From assembly GCA_020086605.1 (NCBI GenBank), contig JACBWW010000040.1:5884142-5948141 (forward strand): 64,000 nt of DNA, read 5' to 3'. The notes under the pieces are model-generated. The model saw only the letters and a program-made list of their open reading frames with translations, was not told the DNA's origin and ran no database searches. Of the stretch, positions 35,101 through 47,200 are shown in pieces. Both the position numbers and the translations under genes were made by a program. This stretch comes from Lanius collurio. Its lineage: Eukaryota; Chordata; Aves; Passeriformes; Laniidae. Each line of letters starts with the position of its first letter. The stretch's first letter is position 1.

Positions 35101-38100
35101 TGAACTGATCCTGAGACTTCCAGGGGGCAAAAAGCATCAGAAGAGAAATTCAGTGTTTCTTCCACTAGATGTTATTTAAGGAAAGAAGATGTGCAAATTC
35201 CTTTGCAGCTCTTTATAGCAGAGTGCAGTTACTGCACACAGCATGCTGCTGCTGGCTGGGTCTCCACTCAGCCCTTTGCTCCTTGATGGGCACCTGCTGT
35301 AACCCCTCAGCATATTTACAGTGCTGCCATACTGTTTGTGCCTCACACATGCAGTGGGTCTGGCTTTCATTTTCAGAATTTTCTTGTTTCTTCATTTAGG
35401 TTTACTGAGCAGAGATCTCCCAGCTCCTCCTTAAAACCTTGCAGAAAGCCTTCCTGCTGAGGCCCCACCGCTTTCTGTTAGGTAATTGAGGTTATTGTAA
35501 CACATTACTTGAGGGGCATACAAGAGAACAGACTTCATCTGATATTCCAAAATAAATGCTGACACAGTTTTTAAGTTAAAAAAAGTTTGTCAGAATATTT
35601 TAGAGACTAACAATTAGATACTAATATTTCTAGACTAACAGGAATAGAAATTAGAATTAATGAGTTCTCTGCAGGTACATCTGTCACATATTTAATGATA
35701 TGAGGTATATTTCATGCTCCCAGCACTCTGCCAACATTATGCAACCCTTGTAATACCTCTCTGCAGTAAATACCAATCTTTACCTGCTTTGCTGCTAGGG
35801 AAAATGAAACTTAGTTCCAGGCATGACACCCTGAGCCTTTAAGAGTGTCTCCCCCTAAAGTCAGTGGATATAGACGTTACTTGGACTGTCTGTGGGCTTG
35901 AGGGGATTATTCATGACTGCAAATGTCCTTGTCTAAGCCCTCTACACAGCGTGGAAGCTCTGGCTGCCATCACTCTACGTGGCCTGGCTGGGTGCATCAG
36001 TTGGCTGTTGCTGAATCCCCAAACACAGAGAAGCAGCAATTTCCAAACATACCTGTTGAGCTGTTCATGGCTCCTGGGATAGAGAGAAATGCTAAATAAA
36101 TATATCTGCTTGCAGAATAAAATTTAACACTGTAAACTTTTCCGTGCGTGGTAATTAAGGGACCTGGTTATTCTCTGTTACCTTTCTGACCTGTGTAAAA
36201 TTACAATCATAATTGCACCTATCTTAGAAGAAACTGGAAGGATAAACATTTTCCTAGTGCTGAGACAGTGTTGATCTGATAGAAATATGTCTTAATCTTT
36301 CTTATGATAGAATAAGAGTACCAAGCTAACACGCCAGGCACTGCTGTCCTTGAGATTGCACCTTCACTGACAGAGACATCCTCTTCTTTTGGCAAGCTCT
36401 GTTCATTCCAAATAAACTGAGAGACACTGGACTGTTTCAGTCTTCCCACAATTTACAATATGGCCATAAGCAAATTGCATCTGTGGTTCATTTAACCTGA
36501 AGTTTCTGAAAGAGTTTACTCATAACTGGAAATTTGCTTCAAATTTGCTGCTTTTTACTCATTTGCCTCCCTCTCGCTTTTGGTCACAAGTAATATAACT
36601 GTTACTCCTATTAGTAGTTCTTGAGGTAAAAGTTGAATGTAAGGAACACAGGCATGAGAGTTTCAACAGCTGCTGCACTTCTACCTGAGATGCTGGTGTT
36701 GGCAGGCATTGAATTCACTTCCCCAAACCAGAAAACCCACTCCCAATTGCTTTCAGCATGGTCCTGGGAGACATTCATGTTTCTTTTTGAGCTACCACGC
36801 TTCAGGAACGGATATTTCCGTGTCTGACAGATGTTTTTAGGCATAGAGGGGGACCTGAAAGAGAAGCTTTAATTTAGATCTTAACTTCCCTCGCATCTAT
36901 GGGCTGTTTGAAGGTCTAGGGGAATCCCATTAAAAGCTTGATTTTTAAAGTTTAGTTCAAGTTCTGAATTTTCCCTGGGCTAGAAATAAGGAAGATTTTT
37001 TTTTCCATCTAGATGTCAGGTATATATTGTATCTTTGACATCACTCTTGGCAGAATTAACAGAACAAAAAACCTTTCATTTCATCCATTAAGGGAATCTC
37101 CATTTACCCTGTGTGAGAAAAACTTTTCTCATGAACATAGACTGTGCCTTGTAATTTTTTTCTTGAGCTGTGTGTGATAAATTATTCCTTATCCTGGGAA
37201 ATGGAGACTGCACTACATGGAAGGATTTTGGTTTCCAGAACTCTCTCTTGCTGCACATGAGTTCGGAGGCTTCCGTGTCACAGTGCTGACACACCTGGCA
37301 AGCTCTGTGGTGACACTGTTTTTCCCTTCCTTTCTGGTGCATCAGAACATCTGTTGTTTTAAAAATGTGTCTGTGCTTTAAAATTGGTCTCTTTGTGCAG
37401 GCCAGCATCCAGCCAGAAGGATGTCTTTGCACATAGATCATCTTGGCTACTGCCTAGGAGATTCCCAAACATATATTAGTGGTCAAAATTACCCAGCAGC
37501 ACTCATTATTAGTTCCCTCACAAGGGCTTTTGAAGAATATCCTCTTTTTTAAGGATATAGAAATAAGAGTTGTTGATAAGAACTGTTGATGCCTCACCAC
37601 TGTTAGTGTCCCTGGACTAAAGAAACCAGTGTACTTCTGTTACTGTTCTTTTGCTTTATTTTTGAGCTGTAACATCTGGAAGAACTGTTTTTAGAAAGGA
37701 AAAGTAAATCCAGGATGATGTAATCCCAGCAGGATAGTCCTGATGACTTCAGGCTGAATGCAAGTGCTTACTTTTCCCCCTCAAGCCATGTCTGCGCTGC
37801 AAATTGCAGTGTGGCTTCCAGGAATCCAACCTGACCCTGAACTAGGCTGGCCAGAAACAGGGAAAATTAGCCCATGGCAGACTCTCCTCAGGATTGCTGT
37901 AGCCAAGGAACTTCCAGGTCTCAGTCAAACAAGCTGAGCTTGTTTGAAACTAGTTTTGGTTTCTATGAATCGTATCTCAGGCTTCAGTAAGGATCCATCC
38001 AGTTCTGGTTTTCCCACCTCAATCTAGGGAAAATATTCTGTGTGCTATAGGAAAAGCTTTATCAGCTGTGAATAATAATTGTTAGGTGAGGCCAGTAGGT

Positions 38101-40559
38101 TTTGTAGGATGTTTTTAAGGGCTGCACAAGCATCAGCAACTGGGCAAGAAAGGATGCTGAAGTGCAAGGAACATGTCTTGGGTCCATTCTCCATCTGAAA
38201 GGGATGTTAAACTGCATCCAAATAGCAATAACTCTTTTGATACGACTAAAATGAATTCCTGAGAATGATGTATGAGAAAAAAAGGATGGTTTTAATTCTT
38301 TTGATGTAATCTGTGAAGTTTAATTAGGTATCCAGTTTTAAATCCAGTTAGGTTTGCATGTGGCTTTAGCACTGCCTCTTAATTCAAGAGGCCATGTGAC
38401 CATGTTCTCTCACAGACTGCCCTGCAAATAGCCTGTAAGGTTGAAATGCCCATCAGAAATATTAATTAGTTTTCTTCATGACCTTCTTTATTTCTGAAAA
38501 TTTGTTTACTAACAATTTACAAAATTGAGTCAGCTTCACTTAAAAAAACAGAAAAACAGGCAAATTGAGTCAGCCAAACCGATTATTCCTTCCTTTTTCT
38601 CAGAACTGAACCTCAGGGAGGTCTCAGAGGAGGTCTTGCCTGCCTTCTTATTTTACTGAAGAAACGTTGCACGTTGCATATAATTCCAATTTGTAAGGAT
38701 TTAAATTGTAGAGAGTGAATGAAACTGTCCAATGTTCAGCACCCTGCACTGTTCCTGACCCTAATTTGTGTTCTTTTAGGCCCCACTTGGGTCACTTGTG
38801 TATTGGTCATTGTCTCAGCTTCTCCTTGAAGTCGAATGTGAATAATGATGAGTTGGGATCTAAGCCTGTGAAATCCCAGAGCAAGGGCCATGTTTTCTTG
38901 TTTCACTCTGAGTCATGCTTAGACAGGTTCAGCAGCTGTGCATGTTAAATTGTTCTAAAGGCGTGTTATTTTCATCTAAAGGGAGTTGTAAAGGCAGAGT
39001 CTGAAATAAGTCCAGGTTGATAAATATCAGCTGTGCTAATTTTAGCTAGAATTAAAGATTTGCATTTGGATCTGGATGGTTTGGGAACACCAAACAGTTG
39101 TTTCTCCAGTTTTGATTCCTGTTGTTTTGTATGCCCACCTTTTGATTGAAAGGAATTAGTCCCTTCCAAAGTGGCAAGAACAGCATGTGAATGTCTGGAC
39201 CTGACCATCTTTATTTGACTTTATTTTGGCACAGATGTTTGAGATAATTCCAAGCTGTAACCAACCTTCCACCTACCCTTTGATTTCACTAGGATTTGAT
39301 TCTGGGAATCACATCTACCTATCCATATTACCAACTATCTGTAGCAGCCAGGTACACAAGCACATACTGCACAAATGAATAGTGCATCATGTGTTCAAGT
39401 TCAGCCTTCTCCTCTGAATTCCTCCGTCTCCTATTGTCAGTTATCTGCATTATATATTTCATAATAGGGCAGCTCATGCATTAAAGATCCTTATTGATCA
39501 GCCATGATTTGAAGAAGTGCTGCTCACACTTGGCACAGAGTTAAGCAGAAGTCAAATCAAGGACGGGGTTGGCAAGTGTTCAGGCTCAGGCACCACGATG
39601 CTGAAATCTGCATTTATTCTAATCTGTTCAGATACGATTTCTGCAATGCAGCCAGTGGCTAAGGCTGACCTTAAATCTGAAGAATCCTTGGCTGTTGGTC
39701 TATCTCCAAAGGCTTAATCCCTTTTGGTCTTGAATGTCTTTTGAACCTCCATGTGTCTCCACAGAATTTAATGGTATTTCTATGGCTGTGTTAGTTTTCC
39801 TGAAGACGTCCTTCAAATTACTTGTGGATCATTGGTATTTTTGCACTTACTTTTTGACGTATTAATTTCCCTTAATCCTACTTCTGCAGCAGTGTTTCAG
39901 CTGACATGCAAGCACACTTGGAATTGCATCAGGGCTGCCCTGTGAGTCCAGAGGCAGGACCCAGTGTGGTACAAGGCACTCTTCCAAAGAGCCTGAGCTG
40001 AACACTCAGCCTCTGCTTTTCTCCCTGTGGTTAAAATCCAGCCCTGTCACACCACAGATCAGCAGTTCAGTGAGTGTGATGCATTGTGTTACAGATGTTA
40101 TGATGGGAACAAAGAGGGAGAAGTAAGAAACAAGCTGTGCTGCCCCAAGTCCCCATCTGTGATCCTTCTACATAACCTGGCAATGTTTTATTTTATTTAA
40201 ATAGGTGAAATCTTTAGTAGGTAGAATCAGCTCTCTGTGGCTGTGCAAGCATTTTATCTCTTTTTGCTTGCTTCCTGCACAACATCCCTTTGTCAGTCTG
40301 GAAAGAACAGCTGCTTTCTGCACTGGGGAGGGGGTTACCAGGGGCAGGACAGGGGTAGCCAGGTTCCTGACCTCATTTTCAGTGCCTTTGTCTTCTAGTA
40401 CCTGGTTTCAGCAATTACAGATCAAAGTCCTGCAAGTGGGTAGTGCTTGCACTGTCTGATTACATACAGAGTTGTAAAAGATGTTGAGATCTCTAGAAAT
40501 GTAGGGGCTTCAAACTCAAGAAACTCTACAAGGGTACCTCTGAGTTAGAATTCTTCTGA
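32113..40559. other. Gene-free AT-rich DNA, part 3
   Basis: No coding exon or RNA gene recognised. The longest open frame, 117 codons on the minus strand at 37088-37441, has no family resemblance. A (GGAT)4 run is at 35019-35034. Confidence 0.5.
35019..35034. repeat. (GGAT)4 tetranucleotide repeat
   Basis: Four perfect GGAT units. Confidence 0.8.
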
Positions 40560-41068
40560 GGGAGGCAATTCCCCCCTCTACTCTGCTCTTGTGAGACCCC
40601 ACCTGGAATATTGTATACAGTCCTGGTGTCCCCAACATGAGAAGGACCTGGAATTGCTGGACAAAGTCCAAAGGAGGCCAGGAAATTGGTAAGGGGGATG
40701 GAGCACCTCACCTGTGGAGACCTCCCAGCACCTTCCAGTATCTGCAGGGGCCTACAAGGACAATAGAGTGGCACTCTTCATCAGGATCTGGAGTGACAGA
40801 AGAAGGGGGAATGGCTTCAAATTGAAAAAGGGGAAATTTAGGATAGATATACAGAAGGAATTCTTCTCTCTGATGGTGGGGAGGCCCTGGCACAGGTTGC
40901 TCAGAGAAGCTGTGGCTGCCCCATCCCTGGAAGTGTCCAAGGCCAGGTTGGCCAGGGCTTGGAGCAACCTGGGCTAGTGGAAGGTGTCGCTGCCCGTGGC
41001 AGGGGGTAGAATAAGATGATCTCTAAGATCCCTTTCAACCCAAACCATTCTATGATTCTCTGTAATTC
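40560..41068 (+). mobile_element. CR1 LINE 3' segment, plus orientation, longest copy in the window
   Basis: About 0.5 kb of CR1 tail in continuous order: CTCTTGTGAGACCCCACCTG, GTCCTGGTGTCCCCAACA, ATTCTTCTCTCTGATGGTGG, GCTGTGGCTGCCCCATCC, TTGGAGCAACCTGGGCTAGT, and the AACCATTCTATGATTCTC end. This is the region after the reverse transcriptase gene. Frames across it (for example 40637-40977) are repeat by-products. An A/C-rich tract follows 60 bases downstream. Confidence 0.92.
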
Positions 41069-41132
41069 TAATATTTATATATTTATTTCAGGGGCAACAA
41101 GTTGCACCTTACCAGTTACATGCTGTTCCAGA

Positions 41133-41260
41133 TTAAAAAAAAAAAAAAAAACAAAAACAACCCCCCCCAAACAAACAAACAAACAAAAAAACCAAAAAAA
41201 AAAAAAAAAAAAACCACCAAAAAACCAAACAACCAAAAGCCAACCCTCAAAAAACTCAAA
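41133..41260. repeat. A/C-rich low-complexity tract
   Basis: A-runs of up to about 20 bases alternate with AAAC and CCCCCCCC blocks, including four CAAA units in a row. It lies just beyond a CR1 end. CR1 normally ends in an 8-mer rather than poly-A, so the tract may be independent or the tail of another, unrecognised insertion. Confidence 0.8.
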
Positions 41261-44200
41261 TTTCTTTTTTTACTATTACCATGACAGTGTGATTTTCCCT
41301 GTCTTGTTTCTTACATTCCCTCTGTCTTATTTCCTGGAAACAGCTGAATCATTTCTTGCTCAAAAGCTCTCCAAAATTTGCAACGAGTGGCATGGAAAAT
41401 TTTGACACAAAGATTTGTAAAAAGCTCAAATCAGATTGTTTTAATGGGGAGTGGCAGGAATGTTCACAGTATGGAACTCTGGGAGCCTAGAGTCTGATCC
41501 ATACATATGTAAACAGAACTGTAATGTTAGATCATCATCCAGGGCAGTAGAAGAGGGAAAACTTCTATTCTGGTTAAGGAACGGGAAAGATTTTAAAACA
41601 ATCATTTTTCACTACTAGTAATTGAGTTCCTGTGGGTAAGCAAGGCCAGCACATTAGATTTGCAAATATTATGGAAATCTGACCTTTCCTGTAAATCTGA
41701 GTGAGATGACATGCCTTTGGTTTCAGCCGAAGTGTAGATTTGTATCTTAACACGGCGGCTGGAAGCTTTTCTGGTTGTGGCAGACGCTGTTTAGCCACAA
41801 GCTGAGGTTCCCTATCACATGCTCAGTGAGATTCCGCAGTACAAAGGCTGTGTAAATTGAATTACACTAACACCACCTATGGATTCGGGGCTAGTCCATT
41901 TGCATTACAAATGCCCTTACAGTGTGCATGCCCCACACTCACCAATTAGGCTTTCTTCTCAACCCTCTTGGTCCTTCATAAAAAGAGGGAAGGTTTTTTC
42001 TTTCCTGGTGGAGTTGCAAAGAAAAGCTGCTAATGAAGGACTGATGAATGGTGTGATTGTGTTGCTGTTTGTATAGTTTCACCTTCATTTGCATCAGTAC
42101 CAGGCACAGATCCCAACGCTCATTTTTCACTTTTCAGTGCTCCTCTTCTTTGGCCCCCGCCTGCACCAGGACCAACCAAACAAGCACATTTATCTTTGCC
42201 TCCTGGCACACAGAGAGTATTTCCCTCCCTCCATCCCAGGGGCCTACACGAGGTGGGATGGGACCTCTCCCCAACACATCTGGCTTCTGTTGCAGGTTGA
42301 TTTGGAAATCTGACACCAGCTGGAGCGACACAAAATGTACTGGGAGCAATCACTACTTTCCCTCGGGAGCACATAATGCGTCATCTCTAAGTGTGTCTCC
42401 ATTTCCTGCTCCAAGGAATGGATCTCCTATTTAGTATCTTTTCCCAACAGTTCCCACAGCGTGTTTGACACTGTGAAATAACTCCCCACATCCCCAATAC
42501 CAGAGAAAGCATACAAACCAGTGTCAAATTGCTTACATAGAACACCCCTAAATGATTCTAGTCAAAACTCTGAGTCAATTCTGCAAACAGTGGAGCAAAC
42601 CCTCGCTTCCTGTAGGAGCAAACAAGTACACACAAGCCATGTTTGACAAGTGACTCTTCAGTTCTGGAGTTCTTGGGTTCTTCCTATTTTTCCTGTCATT
42701 TTGAAAATACAGCAACTGCCAAAAAATAATGATTTTCTTTTTAAAGAAGAAGAAAAAGAAAATGAAAGAATGTGGCCCTTTGTTTTCTATATCTGTTCAG
42801 GGAACAAGCTTCATTGATTGAATGCCAGGAAGAGGATAATGCAATCTCCCATTAGGCTTGTTTGCATCTTTTTCCAGGATGACAGTTTAAGTCTGCTGGC
42901 TACAGATGGCCTTTGACAACTGACAACACTCACTGTTATGCCAGTGTATGACTTCATCTGTATGACACTGCATGTGACTGAAGCTTTCTTCCTCTTTGCT
43001 TGCAGGAACTATCTTCATTTCAGGAGCACCAGAAGAACAGAGGTTTCCCTTGCCAGAACCAGAAGCCTAAAACTGCCCTGAAGGCACGGGAAAAACAATA
43101 TTGTTGGAATATTGTTGTTTGCTTGGGGCTTTAACTGCCAAGTCTGAAGTTAAGTGGCCAAATTTGGTAAAGCTTCAATACTTTTTTGAATGGACATTTC
43201 TCTATATTGGTAAGGCCCACATGGGCATTTCAGACTGTCTGAAGTCCCTGTGTCCCATGCCCCAGAGTGCTTCCCAAAGGAAGCTTGTGCTGGAGGTGCA
43301 AAGCCTGCAGACATGTGCTGGAATTTGAAGAAGTTTTTGTCTTCTCCGAGTCTTGGCAACCTCAGGGAATGCTGCAAGTTGAATGAATGAAGTCATCCAT
43401 CATCTACCAGTAACTGGAGTAGGATGAACTCATTCCCATTCTGTCTTTTGCTTCAGAAGCAGGAAAAAAATTAAGGCTTATATTCTAGACTTTTCTGTTT
43501 GCCACTTTTAAACAGGGGTCACAATTTGCTTTATGGTTAGTAGCTATTACCTTGTCCTAATTGTTATTATAACTCTTTGATCTAAACTTGGTTCTCAGAC
43601 CTGTTCTAATACAGGTAATTTACTACTGGCTTTTTTGAAAAAAAAGGGAAAATACTTTTATGTCTTCTTCAACATTTTTTTCTGCTTATTGCACTAGGCA
43701 AATAGAGAGCTGAGATAGCAGAGTGATGTGGCTCATATGCAGTATATACAGGTGATGTCAAAGTAGTCCACCACAGGCCTGGACTGGGGATGAAATTTAG
43801 CAAATACTGGGCCTTGTATCAGAGTATGACAGCCAAAAAGCTTAATAGAGACAAAAATACTAGGAGTTGTATTTTTTATCCTTTTCTTTTAGTCTTAGTG
43901 GAGCTCAGACAGCCTCCCCTGAACTATATGGCACAAGCATTTCAAAGTCTTCATATTAGTAATTCAGTTTTAGCAAAATAATGTGTTTTTCAATATCTGG
44001 GGAACAATGAAGAGTATGTGTAATGATCTCTATTTCTTCGAAGGTCACATTTCAAAGATGATCCTATCTTCACCTTGGAGCCACATTACTGTGCAAATGC
44101 CACTGCCACGAGGCTGTGAACCATGCTAACAAATAGGGAAATGAATGTCCTTAGCTGAAAATTTATTTTCTTTGAGTGATCATGTCCTTGAGTCTGGCCC

Positions 44201-47200
44201 ACTGTCAAAAACTGTGGGCAGCCTGAGAAGGAAATAAAAGCTGACATCCCAAAATTTGTTTGGTGTTAGTGAGGAAAGCCCTGCTTCTGCAGAGCATGAG
44301 GAAATTCCATAACAGTTTCAAAAGGCAGTTCATTAAAATAAAACTTAACTGTTCTGGATAATTAAAATATCTTAATTAGAGAGGAGTTTAGGGAAAAAAA
44401 AACAACATTCTGAGAAGGTGATTCTATCTCTGTCTTGCAAGCAGGCCAAATAAAGCCCTTGTGTGTTGAATAAGTCACAGAATAGGTCTGTGACTCTTCT
44501 GAGGATGACTTCTTCCAGTATCACTAGTAAAATAATATGTTCCCCACATCCTGCTAAGAATAAGTGGGACAGATGCTGCAGATTTAATTTTGGCACTTAT
44601 CCCATCTGGTCAGATGGTAATCTGGGGGATGACAAAACAGAGGAATGACACTGACAAAAAGAATTTCTATCCCAGTTCCTTTAGTCACGTGGTGGATGTG
44701 TTGGGTGAATGGTCAGCGTGACATCCAGCATGTCGGAAGCACTGAGTTATAGTTCCTGTTCTGTCCTGAAATCCATCACCTGCTCTATCAGGCAGTGATT
44801 GAGCCCTTCAAGCTGGGAGGCAAGTGGCCAGCTAAGTGTCACCTCTGCTGTGATGCTCCAAGCACCCTCCTCACAGGCTTCACTACCAAAATGTTTGTAT
44901 TATTCTTACGGTCTCCTGAAGCAACACTGCTTCCGAGAGATCTCGGACCAAACAAACTGATTGCTCCTTCTGCCCTTGGTTCTTATGGCAATGGATGAAT
45001 CTGCTGTCTTGTTTTGAGACTTAAAAATGTATGAATTTTCTCCTTGTTCAGGCTGATATTTCTCTATCTGGTGTTGTGAAGTTGAGCCCTTGGAAAGGAC
45101 AGGAAAGAAAAGCAGCAGCTTGGCTCTGAGCAATCACTTTGGCTGGCAGTCTGGGAGAGAACACAGTCTGTTGAGTGGCAGTGATATAAATATTCAGGGC
45201 TGGATTGACAATATGCAGGACACAAGCTTGCTGGGAATGGTGAAATAGAGACATGACTTCTTTTCTGCTCCTTTGTGAAGGCATGAAGGGTGTCCAGCAA
45301 CAAATTTCTTTCCTTCCCCAAAACAAGCCGTTAGAGGACAAATGGAGCTGCGCAGCGATGAGTTCTTGGTATTGTTTTCCACTTGGTTTCAAGTTCTGCA
45401 AACAAAGCTAGAGCTGGTAAGTGAAAATTGTTTTGCCTGGCTGGCTGGACCTTCCCAAAAGTGCTGAGTCTCAAGGCTGTTCTTGCTTCTCAGCTAAAGA
45501 GGGGCTGTGTGAATGACAGAGCACTTTGGTGTTGGCTACATGGGGCCGTTTTTATTTCTGTAGTTCACCTCATTGCCTGTCAGTTTGAGGCTTGATGCAA
45601 AAGGTAATGAATTTCTGTAATGGTGAAGAAGCAGCTCTCAGTGATTGTTAGGGGGCTACATTTAAAATCGGATTAATATGGTGACAACAGTAGTGAGGAA
45701 TGTTACTTGTGGTTTCAAAAATGCCAAAGAGACCAATGGTTCTACTCCAAGATGTAAACATTAGGAAAAAAACTTTAAATGGCTTTCTATTATGCTTAGT
45801 TCCTGAATGCTAAACTGATCATTAGAGCCCTTTTTAACTAGTCCACTCATGGATCAGGTAAAACCAGTATGATTATTCAGCAGCACTCATAGTACCCAAG
45901 TGGGTTGAACATGAGTGCTAAGCTAAAGATCTGCAATCCTGCTTATCAACAGACCTAAAACTGCATCAGGTCCAAGATTTTTCCCAATTATATAGTTAGG
46001 ACCTTGAATATTGTGTTGTGGAGTTGATTATGAAGCAGAACCATTTTGTCTCTGTACTTTATGCCCTTTATTTCCTCTTTTCTTTTGGGGCATTTTAGTG
46101 TACACAGCAGGGGCACACCTGAGATGGGCTCTGAAAATCGTTGTGTAATCTGCAGGCAAAGAGCGTAGTAGGGGAAAGGCATGAAAGGAAAACTCTCAGA
46201 TTGCGAAAGGAAACCAAGACTGACTTTCTGCATTGTTCTTATTGACACATGCTGTTTCTGCTTCGCGTTCTTACGTTGCTGAGAAACCCTGTCATCTGCA
46301 AACAAAACCAGCTCCTGCAGGCTCGAGTGTGTGCAGAATGTAAAGAGGGAGGTGTCTGTAGGCAGCCTGCAAAAGCTTGCCACGTTGCTTCCATGCACAC
46401 AAGAAGTTCCTTACTTTTTGGCACCAGATTCACCACTCTGAGAGGCAACCTTTCTGCACTTGATGTACTTTATGTCAGGAAGTTTTTCTGGAGACTTGTC
46501 TCCCATATTCTTAAGTAGTAAATATGAAGGTAGTATTAAGTTGTGCATTATGTTCCAAAGCATTGGTTGGTGTTGCATTGAAATGCCAGCATGTGGAATT
46601 ACAGCATGCAATTTTCACCAGGACCACCCATCCCAGGGTTTGTGACTGTTTCTCCATACCCTTGAAAAGATAGGTAGTTTTAGTACTAGATTTAGGAAAT
46701 TCTTACAGAGCATATGTAGTTAATATTTTATTTATGATAGCGCTTGATCCTGTAATATCTTAAACAGTTTGGTTTCTGCCCATTTTGTGTGTCCTGCCAT
46801 CCTCAGGAAAATGAGGAAATAAGCATCAACTCTCAGGATGAAAAAAGGTGCTTAGTTGTGGATTCCTTTCTGAGCTGTTCACCAGCATTTACCCACTAAG
46901 GGCCAAACCTGCCCTTGAACATTTAAAAGTGTAGCTCTAAAAAGGAAATGCTGAGACTCTAAAACAAAAATGTGTTCCCAGTGGTGAAACAACTGAACAT
47001 TTTCTCAGGCAGAAGCTGCTGAGCCAGGCAGCCTGAGAGCAATGGGCTGGCTGCATTCAAGATCCCTAAGGGAAGACACTCCTGGTAATGAAGCCTTGCC
47101 ATCAGGAGGCTGGTGGTAGCAGATGGCAGTGCACAGGCTGGGCCAGGGGTCTCCTCACATTCCAGTTCCCCATTATATCTGCAGGGGTCTTCTCTCCTTA

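Noticed and set aside
40637..40977. Overlapping open frames of 60-87 codons on both strands.
   Set aside because: They lie wholly inside the CR1 3' segment and are repeat by-products, not genes.
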